From Paraglaciecola polaris LMG 21857 (GTDB lineage: Bacteria > Pseudomonadota > Gammaproteobacteria > Enterobacterales > Alteromonadaceae), in assembly GCF_000315055.1 (NCBI RefSeq), contig NZ_BAER01000023.1, positions 62,001 through 126,000 of the forward strand: 64,000 nucleotides of DNA. The letters run 5' to 3'. A program made the position numbers and the translations under genes. Below are positions 28,265 to 37,091 of this stretch, one piece after another. Each line of letters opens with the position of its first letter. The first letter of the stretch is position 1. Under the pieces are notes generated by a model, which did not search any database, was not told the DNA's origin, and saw nothing but the letters and a program-made list of their open reading frames with translations.

Positions 28265-29065
28265 GTGGATCCCGCATTATTGGTCTTACTTGTGTGTTTA
28301 GTGCTTGGTGCAGTTGTGGGCTTGTTTGCTGGCCTGCTAGGCATAGGCGGCGGTTTAATTATCGTTCCTTCTTTACTCTATTTGCTCATTGAACACGTGC
28401 ATCTTCCACTTGAGGTGGCTATGCCCATGGCAATTGCTACCTCACTGTCGACCATAGTGCTGACGGCTATATCTTCATCTCGGGCCCACTATAAACTAGG
28501 AAATTTACGTCAGTTTTATTTATTGTGGACTGGTTTAGGCATCTCGATGGGAGCCATTATTGGCCCTCAGTTTGCTACCACGATCCCTGCTGAGGCGCTA
28601 AAAACCTTATTTGCTGCTTTAGTGTTAGTGATTGCAGGGCAAATGGTGTTCTTGGGGAACAAGGAGGCGAAAAGAGATGTCTCTAAGCAGTTATTGATTG
28701 TTATCGGTGTGGTAACGGGTTGTATATCGTCGGTTATGGGCATTGGCGGCGGTGCTATTATGGTGCCTGCATTGTTATGGTGTCGGGTTGATATACGCAT
28801 AGCGATTGGTTGTGCAGCTTTTAGCGGGTTAGTTATTGCGTTGTTTGGTTCTGCCAGTTTTATCGTGGCAGGCTGGGATAACGCCCACTTACCCCAGTGG
28901 GCTATAGGATACATATATTTGCCCGCTACTTTTGGGATTGTGACTACCTCGGTGTTTACTGCTGGCGTGGGGGCAAAACTAAGTCGTAGTTTAGATACAC
29001 AGCTTTTAAAGAAAATTTTTGCCGGCTTTTTAGTCATTGTTAGTCTTCGAATGTTATTAGGATAA
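28265..29065 (+). CDS. TSUP family transporter (TauE/SafE)
   Basis: A 266-residue membrane protein of two related halves. Each has the TSUP glycine motif: GLFAGLLGIGGGLIIVPSLLYLL and GCISSVMGIGGGAIMVPALLW. TSUP members export sulfite or sulfonates, or move other small anions; the substrate here cannot be read from sequence. The start is a GTG at 28265 with AGGAG 10 nt upstream. Its position between ptsP and lgt is common in Alteromonadales and Pseudomonas. Confidence 0.93.
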   Translation: MDPALLVLLVCLVLGAVVGLFAGLLGIGGGLIIVPSLLYLLIEHVHLPLEVAMPMAIATSLSTIVLTAISSSRAHYKLGNLRQFYLLWTGLGISMGAIIGPQFATTIPAEALKTLFAALVLVIAGQMVFLGNKEAKRDVSKQLLIVIGVVTGCISSVMGIGGGAIMVPALLWCRVDIRIAIGCAAFSGLVIALFGSASFIVAGWDNAHLPQWAIGYIYLPATFGIVTTSVFTAGVGAKLSRSLDTQLLKKIFAGFLVIVSLRMLLG

Positions 29066-29074
29066 AAACGCAAC

Positions 29075-29915
29075 ATGGTCAGTAGTTATTTTACGTTTCC
29101 CCAGATAGATCCCATCATCTTCAGTGTTGGACCTCTTAGTTTACGCTGGTACGGCTTAATGTATTTAGTTGGCTTCGCTGCCGCGTTTTGGTTGGCTGGT
29201 GTGCGTTTGTCGCGTACCAACTGGAGTAAAGATCAGCTCAGCGATTTATTATTTTGGGGCTTTTTGGGGGTTATTTTAGGTGGCCGTATAGGTTACGTGC
29301 TCTTCTATCAGTTTGAATTATTCTTGTCTGATCCCATGTATTTATTTAAAATTTGGACTGGAGGCATGTCTTTCCATGGTGGTTTGTTGGGGGTTATTGC
29401 CGCATTGTGGTGGTTCTCTCGCAAAGCGAAATGTACTTTTTTGCAGGTAGGAGACTTCATCGCTCCTTTAGTGCCTATTGGTCTAGGCGCTGGACGTATT
29501 GGTAATTTCATTAATGCAGAGCTGTGGGGACGCACGACGGATGTATCCTGGGGGGGTGATATTCCCGGGGGCTGGGGCGCTTCCACGTCACCCGTCACAA
29601 CTATACGAGTTTGCGCTTGAAGGGGTCGCGTTGTTTTTGATCCTCTGGTTGTACTCTCGCAAACCACGACCTATTGGAGCTGTCAGTGGGTTATTCCTGC
29701 TGTGTTACGGTAGTTTCCGTTTCTTTGTGGAATTTTTCCGCGAGCCAGATCAGCACATTGGTCTGTATGAAGGTGCGTTTTCTTTAGGCATCTCCCAAGG
29801 TCAAATTCTGTCAGCGCCTATGATCATAGGTGGCATTGCGCTAATGGTTTGGGCATTGCGCCGCAACAAAATGGCCGAAACATCAACTACTGCAAGTAAA
29901 CCGGCAAAAACATAG
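29075..29915 (+). pseudogene. lgt: Prolipoprotein diacylglyceryl transferase Lgt, reading frame broken by one extra G
   Basis: Lgt transfers diacylglycerol from phosphatidylglycerol to the lipobox Cys of prolipoproteins. The first 160-odd codons are intact, including the signature [16 protein letters not shown], but at the G7 run (29550-29556) the frame changes. The rest, from [23 protein letters not shown] to the end, continues in the next frame. Removing one G restores WGVIFPGAG and an uninterrupted protein of 279 residues, the normal length. Lgt is essential in most Gram-negatives and this window encodes several lipoproteins, so a sequencing error or very recent indel is likelier than true loss. 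In-frame termination would otherwise occur at 29620. Confidence 0.9.
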
Positions 29916-29927
29916 TTCCTCGATTAT

Positions 29928-29957
29928 CTGACCCACGTTAAACGTGGGTCAGTTCTG
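29928..29957 (+). terminator. Candidate terminator hairpin after lgt
   Basis: CTGACCCACGTT pairs with AACGTGGGTCAG around a minimal loop, a 12 bp perfect stem. The tail (TTCTGTTA) is only moderately T-rich, so termination efficiency is uncertain. Confidence 0.6.
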
Positions 29958-30072
29958 TTAGTCATTTTATTGCTACGCGCGATACTTATTTATCACCCTA
30001 AAAAATAATCAGCATCAAGACTTCTTGTTAATCTCAATCAACGATGGTTGATTTATGTTCAGGAGGAAGAAA

Positions 30073-30855
30073 ATGTTGGAAAATTTGTTTTCAATGCAGG
30101 ACAAAGTTTGTGTGGTAACCGGTGGTTCACGTGGTTTAGGTGCTTTCATGGCGCAAGGTTTCCTGCAAGCTGGCGCTAAACGGGTCTACATCACCGCACG
30201 TAAAGCTCAGGCATGTTTAGATGCGGCACAAGAATTGAGTCAATTTGGTGATTGTGTGGCGCTGGTAGGTGACGTTGCCACCAGTGAAGGTGTCATGGAC
30301 TTGGTTAAGCAACTCACTGAGCGTGAACAGCACATTGATGTGTTGGTGAATAATGCGGGTACAGCTTGGGGGGCACCATTTGGTCAGTTTCCCGAAAAAG
30401 GCTGGGATAAAGTGATGGATCTTAACGTCAAAAGCCCGTTCTTTTTAACACAAGCGTTAACACCGCTTTTGGAGAAAAACGCGACGAGTAGCAACACATC
30501 TTCGGTAATCAATATTGGCTCGATAGCCGGTATTGTAGGCAATGGATTAGATAATTTTAGCTATGCAGTTTCTAAGTCCGCTATACATCAAGTGACTCGT
30601 GTACTGGCTAACGAGTTGGTGGGCAAGCATATTCGGGTTAATGCCATCGCACCAGGGCGTTTTTACTCGAAAATGACCGAGTTTTTAAGTGACGATAAAG
30701 AAGCGTTTGAAGAAGAGTTGCAGTCAATTCCCATGCGTCGCTGGGGAGAAGGTGCTGACATCGCAGGGGTTGCCGTTATGTTGGCTAGTCGTGCTGGTGG
30801 TTTTATGACAGGGCAGATTCTACCGGTTGACGGCGGAACAACCCTAGTAAACTAA
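30073..30855 (+). CDS. Short-chain dehydrogenase/reductase
   Basis: A classical SDR of 260 residues. The NAD(P) loop is TGGSRGLGAFMA, the NNAG motif is VNNAGTAWG, the catalytic Ser is in INIGSIAGIVG and Tyr/Lys in SYAVSKSAIHQ. The C terminus (GGFMTGQILPVDGGTTLVN) resembles 3-oxoacyl-ACP reductase-like members. The start is the ATG at 30073, because AGGAGG lies 7 nt upstream; an ATG at 30055 would place that site inside the gene. Substrate unknown. It begins the group of genes standing between lgt and thyA. Confidence 0.9.
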   Translation: MLENLFSMQDKVCVVTGGSRGLGAFMAQGFLQAGAKRVYITARKAQACLDAAQELSQFGDCVALVGDVATSEGVMDLVKQLTEREQHIDVLVNNAGTAWGAPFGQFPEKGWDKVMDLNVKSPFFLTQALTPLLEKNATSSNTSSVINIGSIAGIVGNGLDNFSYAVSKSAIHQVTRVLANELVGKHIRVNAIAPGRFYSKMTEFLSDDKEAFEEELQSIPMRRWGEGADIAGVAVMLASRAGGFMTGQILPVDGGTTLVN

Positions 30856-30876
30856 CAACACAGGACTGCTAAAGAG

Positions 30877-30902
30877 TTAAGGGCTAGCAAACTAGCCCTT
30901 AA
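30877..30902. terminator. Hairpin between convergent SDR and dps genes
   Basis: TTAAGGGCTAG, loop CAAA, CTAGCCCTTAA gives an 11 bp perfect stem in the 58 bp space between two convergent genes. It lacks a long T run on either strand, so it may act as a weak bidirectional terminator or 3'-end stabiliser. Confidence 0.55.
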
Positions 30903-30913
30903 TATGGCGCTTA

Positions 30914-31384
30914 TTATTTGCGGGTAGCGCGCAACATCCAAGATGTTTTCTCATGAATACGCATGCGGTCAGAAACTAATGCTGCCGTTGATTCATCATC
31001 ACCTGCTTGGGCTAATTTCAGTACATCCCGAGACGTTTTTACCACCTGCTCATGGCCTTTGGTAAGAAGATCAACCATTTCAGCTGCTTTTGGTACACCG
31101 TCAACTTCTTTAATTGAACTTAACTTAACAAATTCTTTGTATGTGCCAGGGGCGGCAACGTCTAGGGTACGGATCCGTTCTGCAATATCATCCACTGCGG
31201 TCGCAAGCTCGGTATATTGCTCTTCGAACATTAAGTGCAGTTCACGGAATTGTGGACCAGTCACGTTCCAATGAAAATTATGGGTTTGTAGATACAAGGT
31301 GTAAGAATCTGCTAGCAAGGCTTTTAGTCCCTCAGCAATTTTTAATCTATTTGTTTCACTGATACCAATATCGATGGTTGTCAT
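30914..31384 (-). CDS. dps: Dps family DNA-protecting ferritin
   Basis: Forms a dodecameric mini-ferritin that oxidises and stores iron and binds DNA in starvation or peroxide stress. The intersubunit ferroxidase signature is clear: [36 protein letters not shown]. The start is the ATG at 31384 ([13 protein letters not shown]) with GGGAG upstream, giving 156 residues, the usual Dps size; the longer frame from 31438 adds an atypical hydrophobic stretch. Likely regulated by RpoS or OxyR as in relatives, but no site was identified. Confidence 0.95.
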   Translation of the reverse strand: MTTIDIGISETNRLKIAEGLKALLADSYTLYLQTHNFHWNVTGPQFRELHLMFEEQYTELATAVDDIAERIRTLDVAAPGTYKEFVKLSSIKEVDGVPKAAEMVDLLTKGHEQVVKTSRDVLKLAQAGDDESTAALVSDRMRIHEKTSWMLRATRK

Positions 31385-31652
31385 GTCTATCTCCCTAAAT
31401 AAAGTTATGAAAAGGAACGAAAATTTAAAAATATTCACTTAATACTCTAGTGATATGCGTCGCAAGCTTGTGCTTTACAAGGGGAAGGTCGAAAAATAAC
31501 GTAATTGCGCTTCGATCCGTTTTACAGCATGTAAAAATTATCCTTTTGATAAATACTCGTTAACCCATATAACTTGCTTGCATATTTAGGTGACGTTTTA
31601 ATGAACAAAATGCGGTCAATAATTGTATAATAAATCACCTGGGAGTGTATTT

Positions 31653-32285
31653 ATGCAATTGTTACGTTGGTCAGAGCTGACCTTTCTATTTTTATGTACC
31701 CCATTGTTAATTCTATTTCTCATGACTGATTACGATACTTGGCTCATGCCATTGTTGATTTTAATGGGAGGGTATTGTCTGTTGTTGTTATGGAAAGACG
31801 TGAATTTTAAGCGTTTTCGTCTGTGGCATACGGACGCATTTTGGCTGCATATCAGAGCATCATTAAAGGTTTTTGTACCCGTGGCAATTGCACTTGCATT
31901 GCTGGTGTATTTTTTTGCGCCACACATTTTATTTAAATTACCTCGAGAAGATGTGCAGTTTTGGTTATTGACCTTGGCGATTTATCCTATTGTGTCGGTG
32001 ATCCCCCAAGAGGTGATTTTTAGAACTTTCTTTTTTCACCGTTACAAACATATTATTCCGTCAAAGAACATTCGTTGGGCGTTGAGCACAGTCAGTTTTT
32101 CACTTGCCCATGTGGTCTACGGAAATTGGATCGCGGTCGGATTGTCGTTTATCGGGGGCGGACTTTTTGGTTACCGATACATTAAGTCACGCTCAACATT
32201 GGTGGTGGTTGTGGAACATACCCTATGGGGGTCTTATTTATTCACCCTAGGGGTGGGCGTTTTTCTGCTGACGCAAAATATATAA
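31653..32285 (+). CDS. CPBP family intramembrane metalloprotease
   Basis: About 210 residues with several membrane helices, related to CAAX prenyl protease/bacteriocin-processing (Abi) proteins. Motif 1 is PQEVIFRTFFFHRY, where the usual EExxxR first Glu is Gln; motif 2 is FSLAHVVYGN with the metal-ligand His. A Gln at this position occurs in some family members, so activity is possible but not certain. The start is the ATG at 31653 with GGGAG upstream. No bacteriocin gene is adjacent. Confidence 0.82.
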   Translation: MQLLRWSELTFLFLCTPLLILFLMTDYDTWLMPLLILMGGYCLLLLWKDVNFKRFRLWHTDAFWLHIRASLKVFVPVAIALALLVYFFAPHILFKLPREDVQFWLLTLAIYPIVSVIPQEVIFRTFFFHRYKHIIPSKNIRWALSTVSFSLAHVVYGNWIAVGLSFIGGGLFGYRYIKSRSTLVVVVEHTLWGSYLFTLGVGVFLLTQNI

Positions 32286-32455
32286 ACACAGGTATTTATA
32301 TTGGCAGTGAGTTGTCGGTCGTCGCATTACTTACTCAGTTGTTGGTTTAACGTTAATTAATACGGTACTTACTGTTAAATGCCGGTTTTTGACAAGCACT
32401 AAAAAAGCATTTTGTGCGATTTTACCGCAAAGTAACCGTATTTTATCGACTAATG

Positions 32456-32483
32456 CTGACATTTTCTTAACAAACGCTATATT
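32456..32483 (+). promoter_or_regulatory. Candidate sigma-70 promoter of fadL
   Basis: CTGACA and TATATT are separated by 16 bp, ending about 72 bp before the fadL start codon. Identified by eye from consensus resemblance only. Confidence 0.45.
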
Positions 32484-32555
32484 ATCCGCTTCCTAATTTT
32501 TGGACAAACTCGCCGTTTATTTACGGTGCGTTGTTGATTCGTAAAAAGAGGACGT

Positions 32556-33848
32556 ATGAGATTAAATAAAATTCTTTTAGCCGCAGGTTTAAGTACCTTA
32601 TCACTCAATACCTTGGCTGCTGCTTTTCAATTATCAGAGCACAGTGCTTCTGGTTTAGGTCGTGCGTTTGCCGGTGATGCTGCTATTGCAGAAAATGCAT
32701 CAGTTGTTGCCCGAAATCCGGCCTTAATGTCTCAGTTTACTGAAAACCAATTATCCGTTGTGGGAACCTACATCGTACCTGACGTTAGCCTAACGGGTGA
32801 AAGTGCCCCGGTGTATTCAAGCTCCGCTGCATTAAATGATGACAGCATTGCGCCTGAAGCGTTTGTGCCTGCGGCGTATTTTGTTATGCCCCTAGATGAC
32901 AAATTCGCTGTCGGGTTTGGTTTGTTCTCAAACTTTGGCTTAGCCACTGAATTCGACGAAGATTATGCCGCAGGTCAATTGGCCGGTAAAACGGAGATAG
33001 TGACGGTTAACTTTAATACCAGCGTGTCATACAAGGTGAATGAAAAGTTAACGCTTGCTGGTGGACTGAACGCTGTCTATGCCGATGCGACAATCACTCG
33101 CCATCTTGGTGATTTGAGCAACGGATTAGCCGCTCAGGGGTTAATTATTCCGTCGAGCACTACAGCTCTTGATTTAGAAGGCGATGACTATGGTTACGGC
33201 TATAACTTTGGCGTAGCTTATGATTTAGATGAAAATTCACGCTTTGGCTTTCATTACCGCAGCAAAATCGATATTACGTTTGACGGTACCTATAGTAATG
33301 AGTTACCGCTTATTCCTGGGGTCTTCGATAATGGCCAGTCTGGCGCAACACAGCCTGGGCAGGTGGATTTGGAATTACCTGCCATTGCCGAATTTTCGGG
33401 TAGTCACCAGTTAGATGATTCATGGGGTGTTCACTACAGTGTAATGTGGACTCAATGGAGCAGCTTTGAGCGTTTAGAAGCATACGTTCCGAGTCAAGAC
33501 GAGCCGGTATTTGAAAAAGAAGAAAATTTCTCAAATAGCTTCCGTTACGCTATCGGTGCGGATTACCAATTAAATGCAAACCTTAAATTGCGCGCTGGTA
33601 TTGCTTACGATGAAACACCTACTGACTCTCAATTATTGTCTATTTCTATTCCAGATACTAACCGCTTGTGGTTGAGCGCGGGAGCGACGTATTTAGTTGA
33701 TGATAGCTCGTCAATTGATTTAGGTTTGAGTGTTGTGCGTGGCCAAGATCGTACTTTCACCGAGACCGATGACGCGGGCGGAGCATGGGAGTTCAATAGT
33801 GAAGGGAACGCGTTTATCTTAGCGGCTCAATATAATTACGCATTTTAA
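32556..33848 (+). CDS. fadL: FadL-family outer membrane fatty-acid transporter
   Basis: A 430-residue outer membrane beta-barrel for long-chain fatty acids or other hydrophobic compounds. The signal peptide ends near LAA (22), giving a mature AFQLSEHSASGLGRAFAGDAA; the early NPALMSQF corresponds to the conserved NPA motif of the hatch domain. The rest alternates in beta-strand fashion and ends with the aromatic AAQYNYAF. No fatty-acid degradation genes are adjacent. Confidence 0.93.
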   Translation: MRLNKILLAAGLSTLSLNTLAAAFQLSEHSASGLGRAFAGDAAIAENASVVARNPALMSQFTENQLSVVGTYIVPDVSLTGESAPVYSSSAALNDDSIAPEAFVPAAYFVMPLDDKFAVGFGLFSNFGLATEFDEDYAAGQLAGKTEIVTVNFNTSVSYKVNEKLTLAGGLNAVYADATITRHLGDLSNGLAAQGLIIPSSTTALDLEGDDYGYGYNFGVAYDLDENSRFGFHYRSKIDITFDGTYSNELPLIPGVFDNGQSGATQPGQVDLELPAIAEFSGSHQLDDSWGVHYSVMWTQWSSFERLEAYVPSQDEPVFEKEENFSNSFRYAIGADYQLNANLKLRAGIAYDETPTDSQLLSISIPDTNRLWLSAGATYLVDDSSSIDLGLSVVRGQDRTFTETDDAGGAWEFNSEGNAFILAAQYNYAF

Positions 33849-33854
33849 TACGCT

Positions 33855-33918
33855 GAATTAGCCGAGGCTAATTCTTGCTGAAGCCGGTTTGAAATACTTA
33901 TTTTCAGCCGGCTTTTTT
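33855..33918 (+). terminator. Tandem hairpins forming the fadL terminator
   Basis: The first hairpin is GAATTAGCC, GA, GGCTAATTC (33855-33874). The second is AAGCCGG paired with CCGGCTT (33881-33914), followed by TTTT and C. The second has the T-rich tail of a rho-independent terminator and lies immediately before the convergent EamA gene end. Confidence 0.75.
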
Positions 33919-33920
33919 CG

Positions 33921-34799
33921 TTAGGCCAGTATCACTAATAACGCACCGAGCAGTATTAAAGCTAATCCTAATTTATCTGAGCGTTGTAATTTTTCCTTAA
34001 ACCATTTCGCTGAAATCAATAGCGTAAAGAAGATTTCTACCTGGCCTAAGGTTTTGACTAACGCGACGGTCTCTAAGCTCATGGCAGTGAACCAACCAAC
34101 TGAGCCAACAAAACTGCATAAACTAATGATAAATACGAGTTTTGGGCGAGCCCATAACGCGAGCAAAGTCTTGGGACTGCGCAGGAGTAACCACACTAGC
34201 ATGATGATCGTTTGAACCAATAGAACCCAAAACAATACGTATGCCGCACTGTGCAAAAAAGGCAGTTTGGTCATCAAGCTTGCCTCACGCACCCACAAGG
34301 TAGTTAGAGCAAAACACAGTCCACTGGCTAAGCCGAGTGACAGAGTTAGCCATGATATGTGCCTTACGCCTTTAGGAACACTCATTAGCCACACAGCCAT
34401 GCCGCCTACGAGTACCCCACACCAGGCGGTAGTTGAAAGAGGGGCTGCAAACAACAGGGCGCCTAATACCGCCGCGATTACGGCTTCACTTTTAGCTAAG
34501 CCAACACCCATGGCAAAGTTGCGTAATCTAAATAGCTTAACCATTAAGGCCGTGGCAAATATTTGCGTTATTGCCGCTAACACTATGATGAGGTAAAAAC
34601 GGTAGTTTAATGTGGGAATTGTGATCTTGTCATGCTCGAACAACAACCATGCGTAGAAGGCCGCCATGGGCGCAGCAAGCATAAAGCGGGCTAGAGTGAC
34701 CCCCAATGTATCAACGTCGGCACTTAAACGCTTTTGAAACGCATTGCGCCAAGATTGCATAAACGCAGCCATGACGGTAAAGGGTATCCATAAACTCAT
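33921..34799 (-). CDS. EamA/DMT-family membrane transporter
   Basis: About 292 residues with ten predicted membrane helices in two EamA repeats. The first half shows VTLARFMLAAPMAAFYAWLLF and GLAKSEAVIAAVLGALLFAAPL; the second shows ALVKTLGQVEIFFTLLISAKWFKEKLQRSDKLGLALILLGALLVI, the typical repeat end. Substrate unknown. I set the start at the ATG at 34799, with AGGA upstream, rather than 34829. Confidence 0.88.
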   Translation of the reverse strand: MSLWIPFTVMAAFMQSWRNAFQKRLSADVDTLGVTLARFMLAAPMAAFYAWLLFEHDKITIPTLNYRFYLIIVLAAITQIFATALMVKLFRLRNFAMGVGLAKSEAVIAAVLGALLFAAPLSTTAWCGVLVGGMAVWLMSVPKGVRHISWLTLSLGLASGLCFALTTLWVREASLMTKLPFLHSAAYVLFWVLLVQTIIMLVWLLLRSPKTLLALWARPKLVFIISLCSFVGSVGWFTAMSLETVALVKTLGQVEIFFTLLISAKWFKEKLQRSDKLGLALILLGALLVILA

Positions 34800-34946
34800 A
34801 TCTTTTCCTAATGATGCCAAGACGTTCAAAAAAGCTTAGGTAAGGCGTATTAGGATGCGAAGAGCAACTGCAGTCCGTTTGAATATAAGCATTCTCTGAT
34901 TGAGTGATAAAACATCGCTTTCAAAAGGCGCGATGATACGTTTACT

Positions 34947-35798
34947 CTACACAGAAAAGGGGTACTTGATCCCAGGATGATGCTCATACCCTTGTACACT
35001 AAAGTCATCCATGGTTACCCAGGTTTCTAAATCTTTTAACGATTTTATATCTGGGTTGATGATGAGCTTGGGCATAGCGAGCGGCTCTCGTTTTAATTGC
35101 ACATCGCGCATCAAAGCTAACTGATCTTCATAGATATGTGCGTTGACAATTTTGTGGTACGCAGTCCCGGCTTTTTTACCGGTAATTTGGGCCACTATCG
35201 CGAGCAAAAAATAGACCTGTACCATGTTGAAATTTAAACCTAGAGGCACATCACAACTGCGCTGGGTACTGTTTAAATACAGGGTGTCACCGAGTAATGA
35301 GAAATGATGGCTGTACATACAGGGGCGTAAACAGCCCATGTGGAAAGCCCCAGGATGATAAAAAGTGAAAATTTCACCTCGGTCATCAATGCCGTTTTTT
35401 AGATCATGTATTATTTTGGCCAATAGATCGATATTTCCCCCATCGGGCTGAGGGAAATTACGGCCAATTTTGCCATAGATTAATCCACAATCATCGTCAC
35501 CTTTGCGATGAGGATTATCTAACCACGCTTGGTTTTCATTGGCATTGGCGTCCCATGTTGAGGTGCCAATTTTTCGGAAGTCTGCAGCATTGTCGTAGCC
35601 ACGAATATAACCGATCATTTCTGCAATGGCTGACTTATAAAAGCTTTTGCGCGTGGTGACGAGGGGAAACTCACCTTTTGCCACATCATAAGTCAGGTCA
35701 GCATTGATGACGGTCAGGCATTTTTTACCGGTTCTTTCGTTATTTACCCACACACCTTCGTCGACAATACGTTGGCACAAATCAAGATATTGTTTCAT
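34947..35798 (-). CDS. thyA: Thymidylate synthase ThyA
   Basis: Methylates dUMP to dTMP with methylenetetrahydrofolate. The 283-residue protein has the phosphate-binding Arg region RTGKKC, the folate and dimer region [13 protein letters not shown], the nucleotide-binding [13 protein letters not shown] and the C-terminal [10 protein letters not shown]. The segment [21 protein letters not shown] is the catalytic-Cys region. It is the longer variant found in marine gammaproteobacteria. In E. coli thyA directly follows lgt; here about 5 kb of unrelated genes intervene and the strand is reversed. Confidence 0.95.
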   Translation of the reverse strand: MKQYLDLCQRIVDEGVWVNNERTGKKCLTVINADLTYDVAKGEFPLVTTRKSFYKSAIAEMIGYIRGYDNAADFRKIGTSTWDANANENQAWLDNPHRKGDDDCGLIYGKIGRNFPQPDGGNIDLLAKIIHDLKNGIDDRGEIFTFYHPGAFHMGCLRPCMYSHHFSLLGDTLYLNSTQRSCDVPLGLNFNMVQVYFLLAIVAQITGKKAGTAYHKIVNAHIYEDQLALMRDVQLKREPLAMPKLIINPDIKSLKDLETWVTMDDFSVQGYEHHPGIKYPFSV

Positions 35799-35957
35799 TA
35801 CGTCCCATGGTTACTCAATTAAAATATTTCTCCTTAGATCTTATCAGGTTTACCACCATTTTTTATGCTCTGGGGTGAAAAAAATCTGAGCTTTTATTGA
35901 GCATTAATAACGTTAAGCTATCTTTACCGTGAACTAAGGTCTGCTTGCTGAATATTA

Positions 35958-35979
35958 CTATTAACTTTAAAGTTAATAG
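35958..35979. promoter_or_regulatory. 22 bp perfect palindrome in the thyA/response-regulator divergent region
   Basis: The half-site CTATTAACTTT is followed directly by its exact reverse complement. It lies 160 bp from the thyA start and about 85 bp before the response-regulator start. It may be an operator for a dimeric regulator, or a cruciform or RNA hairpin with no T tail. No regulator was assigned. Confidence 0.5.
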
Positions 35980-36063
35980 CGTATTTTCGCACGCCATTGC
36001 TCAATAGGTTGTGGCCCATATGGTTTCAACTACCATGCTTTAACAACGGAATCGGTGCTTTAT

Positions 36064-37080
36064 ATGACAATGTCAGTCCTTATTTGTGATGACTCTGGTT
36101 TTGCTCGCCGGCAAATGGCTCGTTCTATCCCGGATGGCTGGGATGTCGAAATGCATTTTGCACAAAACGGTAAAGAAGCAATTGAGTGTATCAAGCAAGG
36201 AAAAGCGGATGTAATGTTTCTTGATTTGAACATGCCAGTGATGGATGGCTACCAAACTATGCAAGTTGTAAAAGATCAAGACTTGCCTACTCTGGTGATA
36301 GTCGTGTCGGGGGATGTGCAGCCTGAAGCCCACTCGAAAATGTTAGGGCTCGGTGCGCTGGCCTTTATTGGCAAGCCTGTGGACAACCAAAAGCTAACTG
36401 ATATTCTCCGTCAATATGGCTTGTACTCAGGTGATGCTAGCTGCGTAGGGCGTACACAAGCGGTCGCTGTTATTGAACCTCATAGCCAAGGAGCTGAACT
36501 TGACGCGTATCGTGAAATGGCAAATGTCGCCATGGGCCGAGCGGGTGAACAAGTCGCTAAGTTATTGGGTGAGTTTATTCAGTTACCGATCCCTAATGTG
36601 AATCTGATTACCAATAATGAGCTGCATATGGCTATCTCTGATGTGAAAAGTAGTGATAGCGTATCTGCTGTGTCCCATGGATTTATCGGTGCCGGCATTA
36701 ATGGTGAAGCGCTTGTGCTATTTAATGACGCGAATTTTTTTAATATGGGTAAGTTATTAAAATATAGCCATAAAAGTACCGACGAAGAATTTGAATTAGA
36801 GGTGCTCATGGATATTTCGAATATCTTAGTGGGTGCATGTTTGAATGCCTTATCTGAGCAGTTACATGTGACTTTCAGTCATAATCACCCGATTATCTTG
36901 GGTCGCCATTGTGATATCGACCAAGTACTGGAAAATAACAGTCAGCGCTGGGACAAAATTCTTGCGATTGAAATAGCGTACGCGATCAGCTCGCAAGATA
37001 TTCAGTTTGATCTGTTGTTGCTGTTCCCGGGTAACGCCATGGGGTTAATGTACGAAAAACTTGTAAAACAAACACATTAG
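36064..37080 (+). CDS. Response regulator fused to a CheC/CheX-like domain
   Basis: About 338 residues. The N-terminal receiver has the acidic pair D9/D10 (ICDDSGFAR), phosphoacceptor D54 (MFLDLNMP) and K104 (FIGKP). From about residue 140 comes a CheC-like domain with two signatures: REMANVAMGRAGEQVAKLL (complete ExxN) and LMDISNILVGACLNALSE, where Asp stands in the usual Glu position. CheC-type domains dephosphorylate CheY~P, so this may self-dephosphorylate or act on another regulator. Start choice lies between ATG 36064 and GTG 36055. The diguanylate cyclase gene follows at once. Confidence 0.85.
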   Translation: MTMSVLICDDSGFARRQMARSIPDGWDVEMHFAQNGKEAIECIKQGKADVMFLDLNMPVMDGYQTMQVVKDQDLPTLVIVVSGDVQPEAHSKMLGLGALAFIGKPVDNQKLTDILRQYGLYSGDASCVGRTQAVAVIEPHSQGAELDAYREMANVAMGRAGEQVAKLLGEFIQLPIPNVNLITNNELHMAISDVKSSDSVSAVSHGFIGAGINGEALVLFNDANFFNMGKLLKYSHKSTDEEFELEVLMDISNILVGACLNALSEQLHVTFSHNHPIILGRHCDIDQVLENNSQRWDKILAIEIAYAISSQDIQFDLLLLFPGNAMGLMYEKLVKQTH

Positions 37081-37091
37081 GAGTGCGGTTC

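Noticed and set aside
28567-29076. Open frame of 169 codons on the minus strand across the TSUP gene
   Set aside because: Antisense shadow of a clearly conserved transporter gene.
29550-29556. G7 run as a phase-variation switch
   Set aside because: Lgt is essential in most Gram-negatives, and such switching is usually found in surface or defence genes; error or recent indel is simpler.
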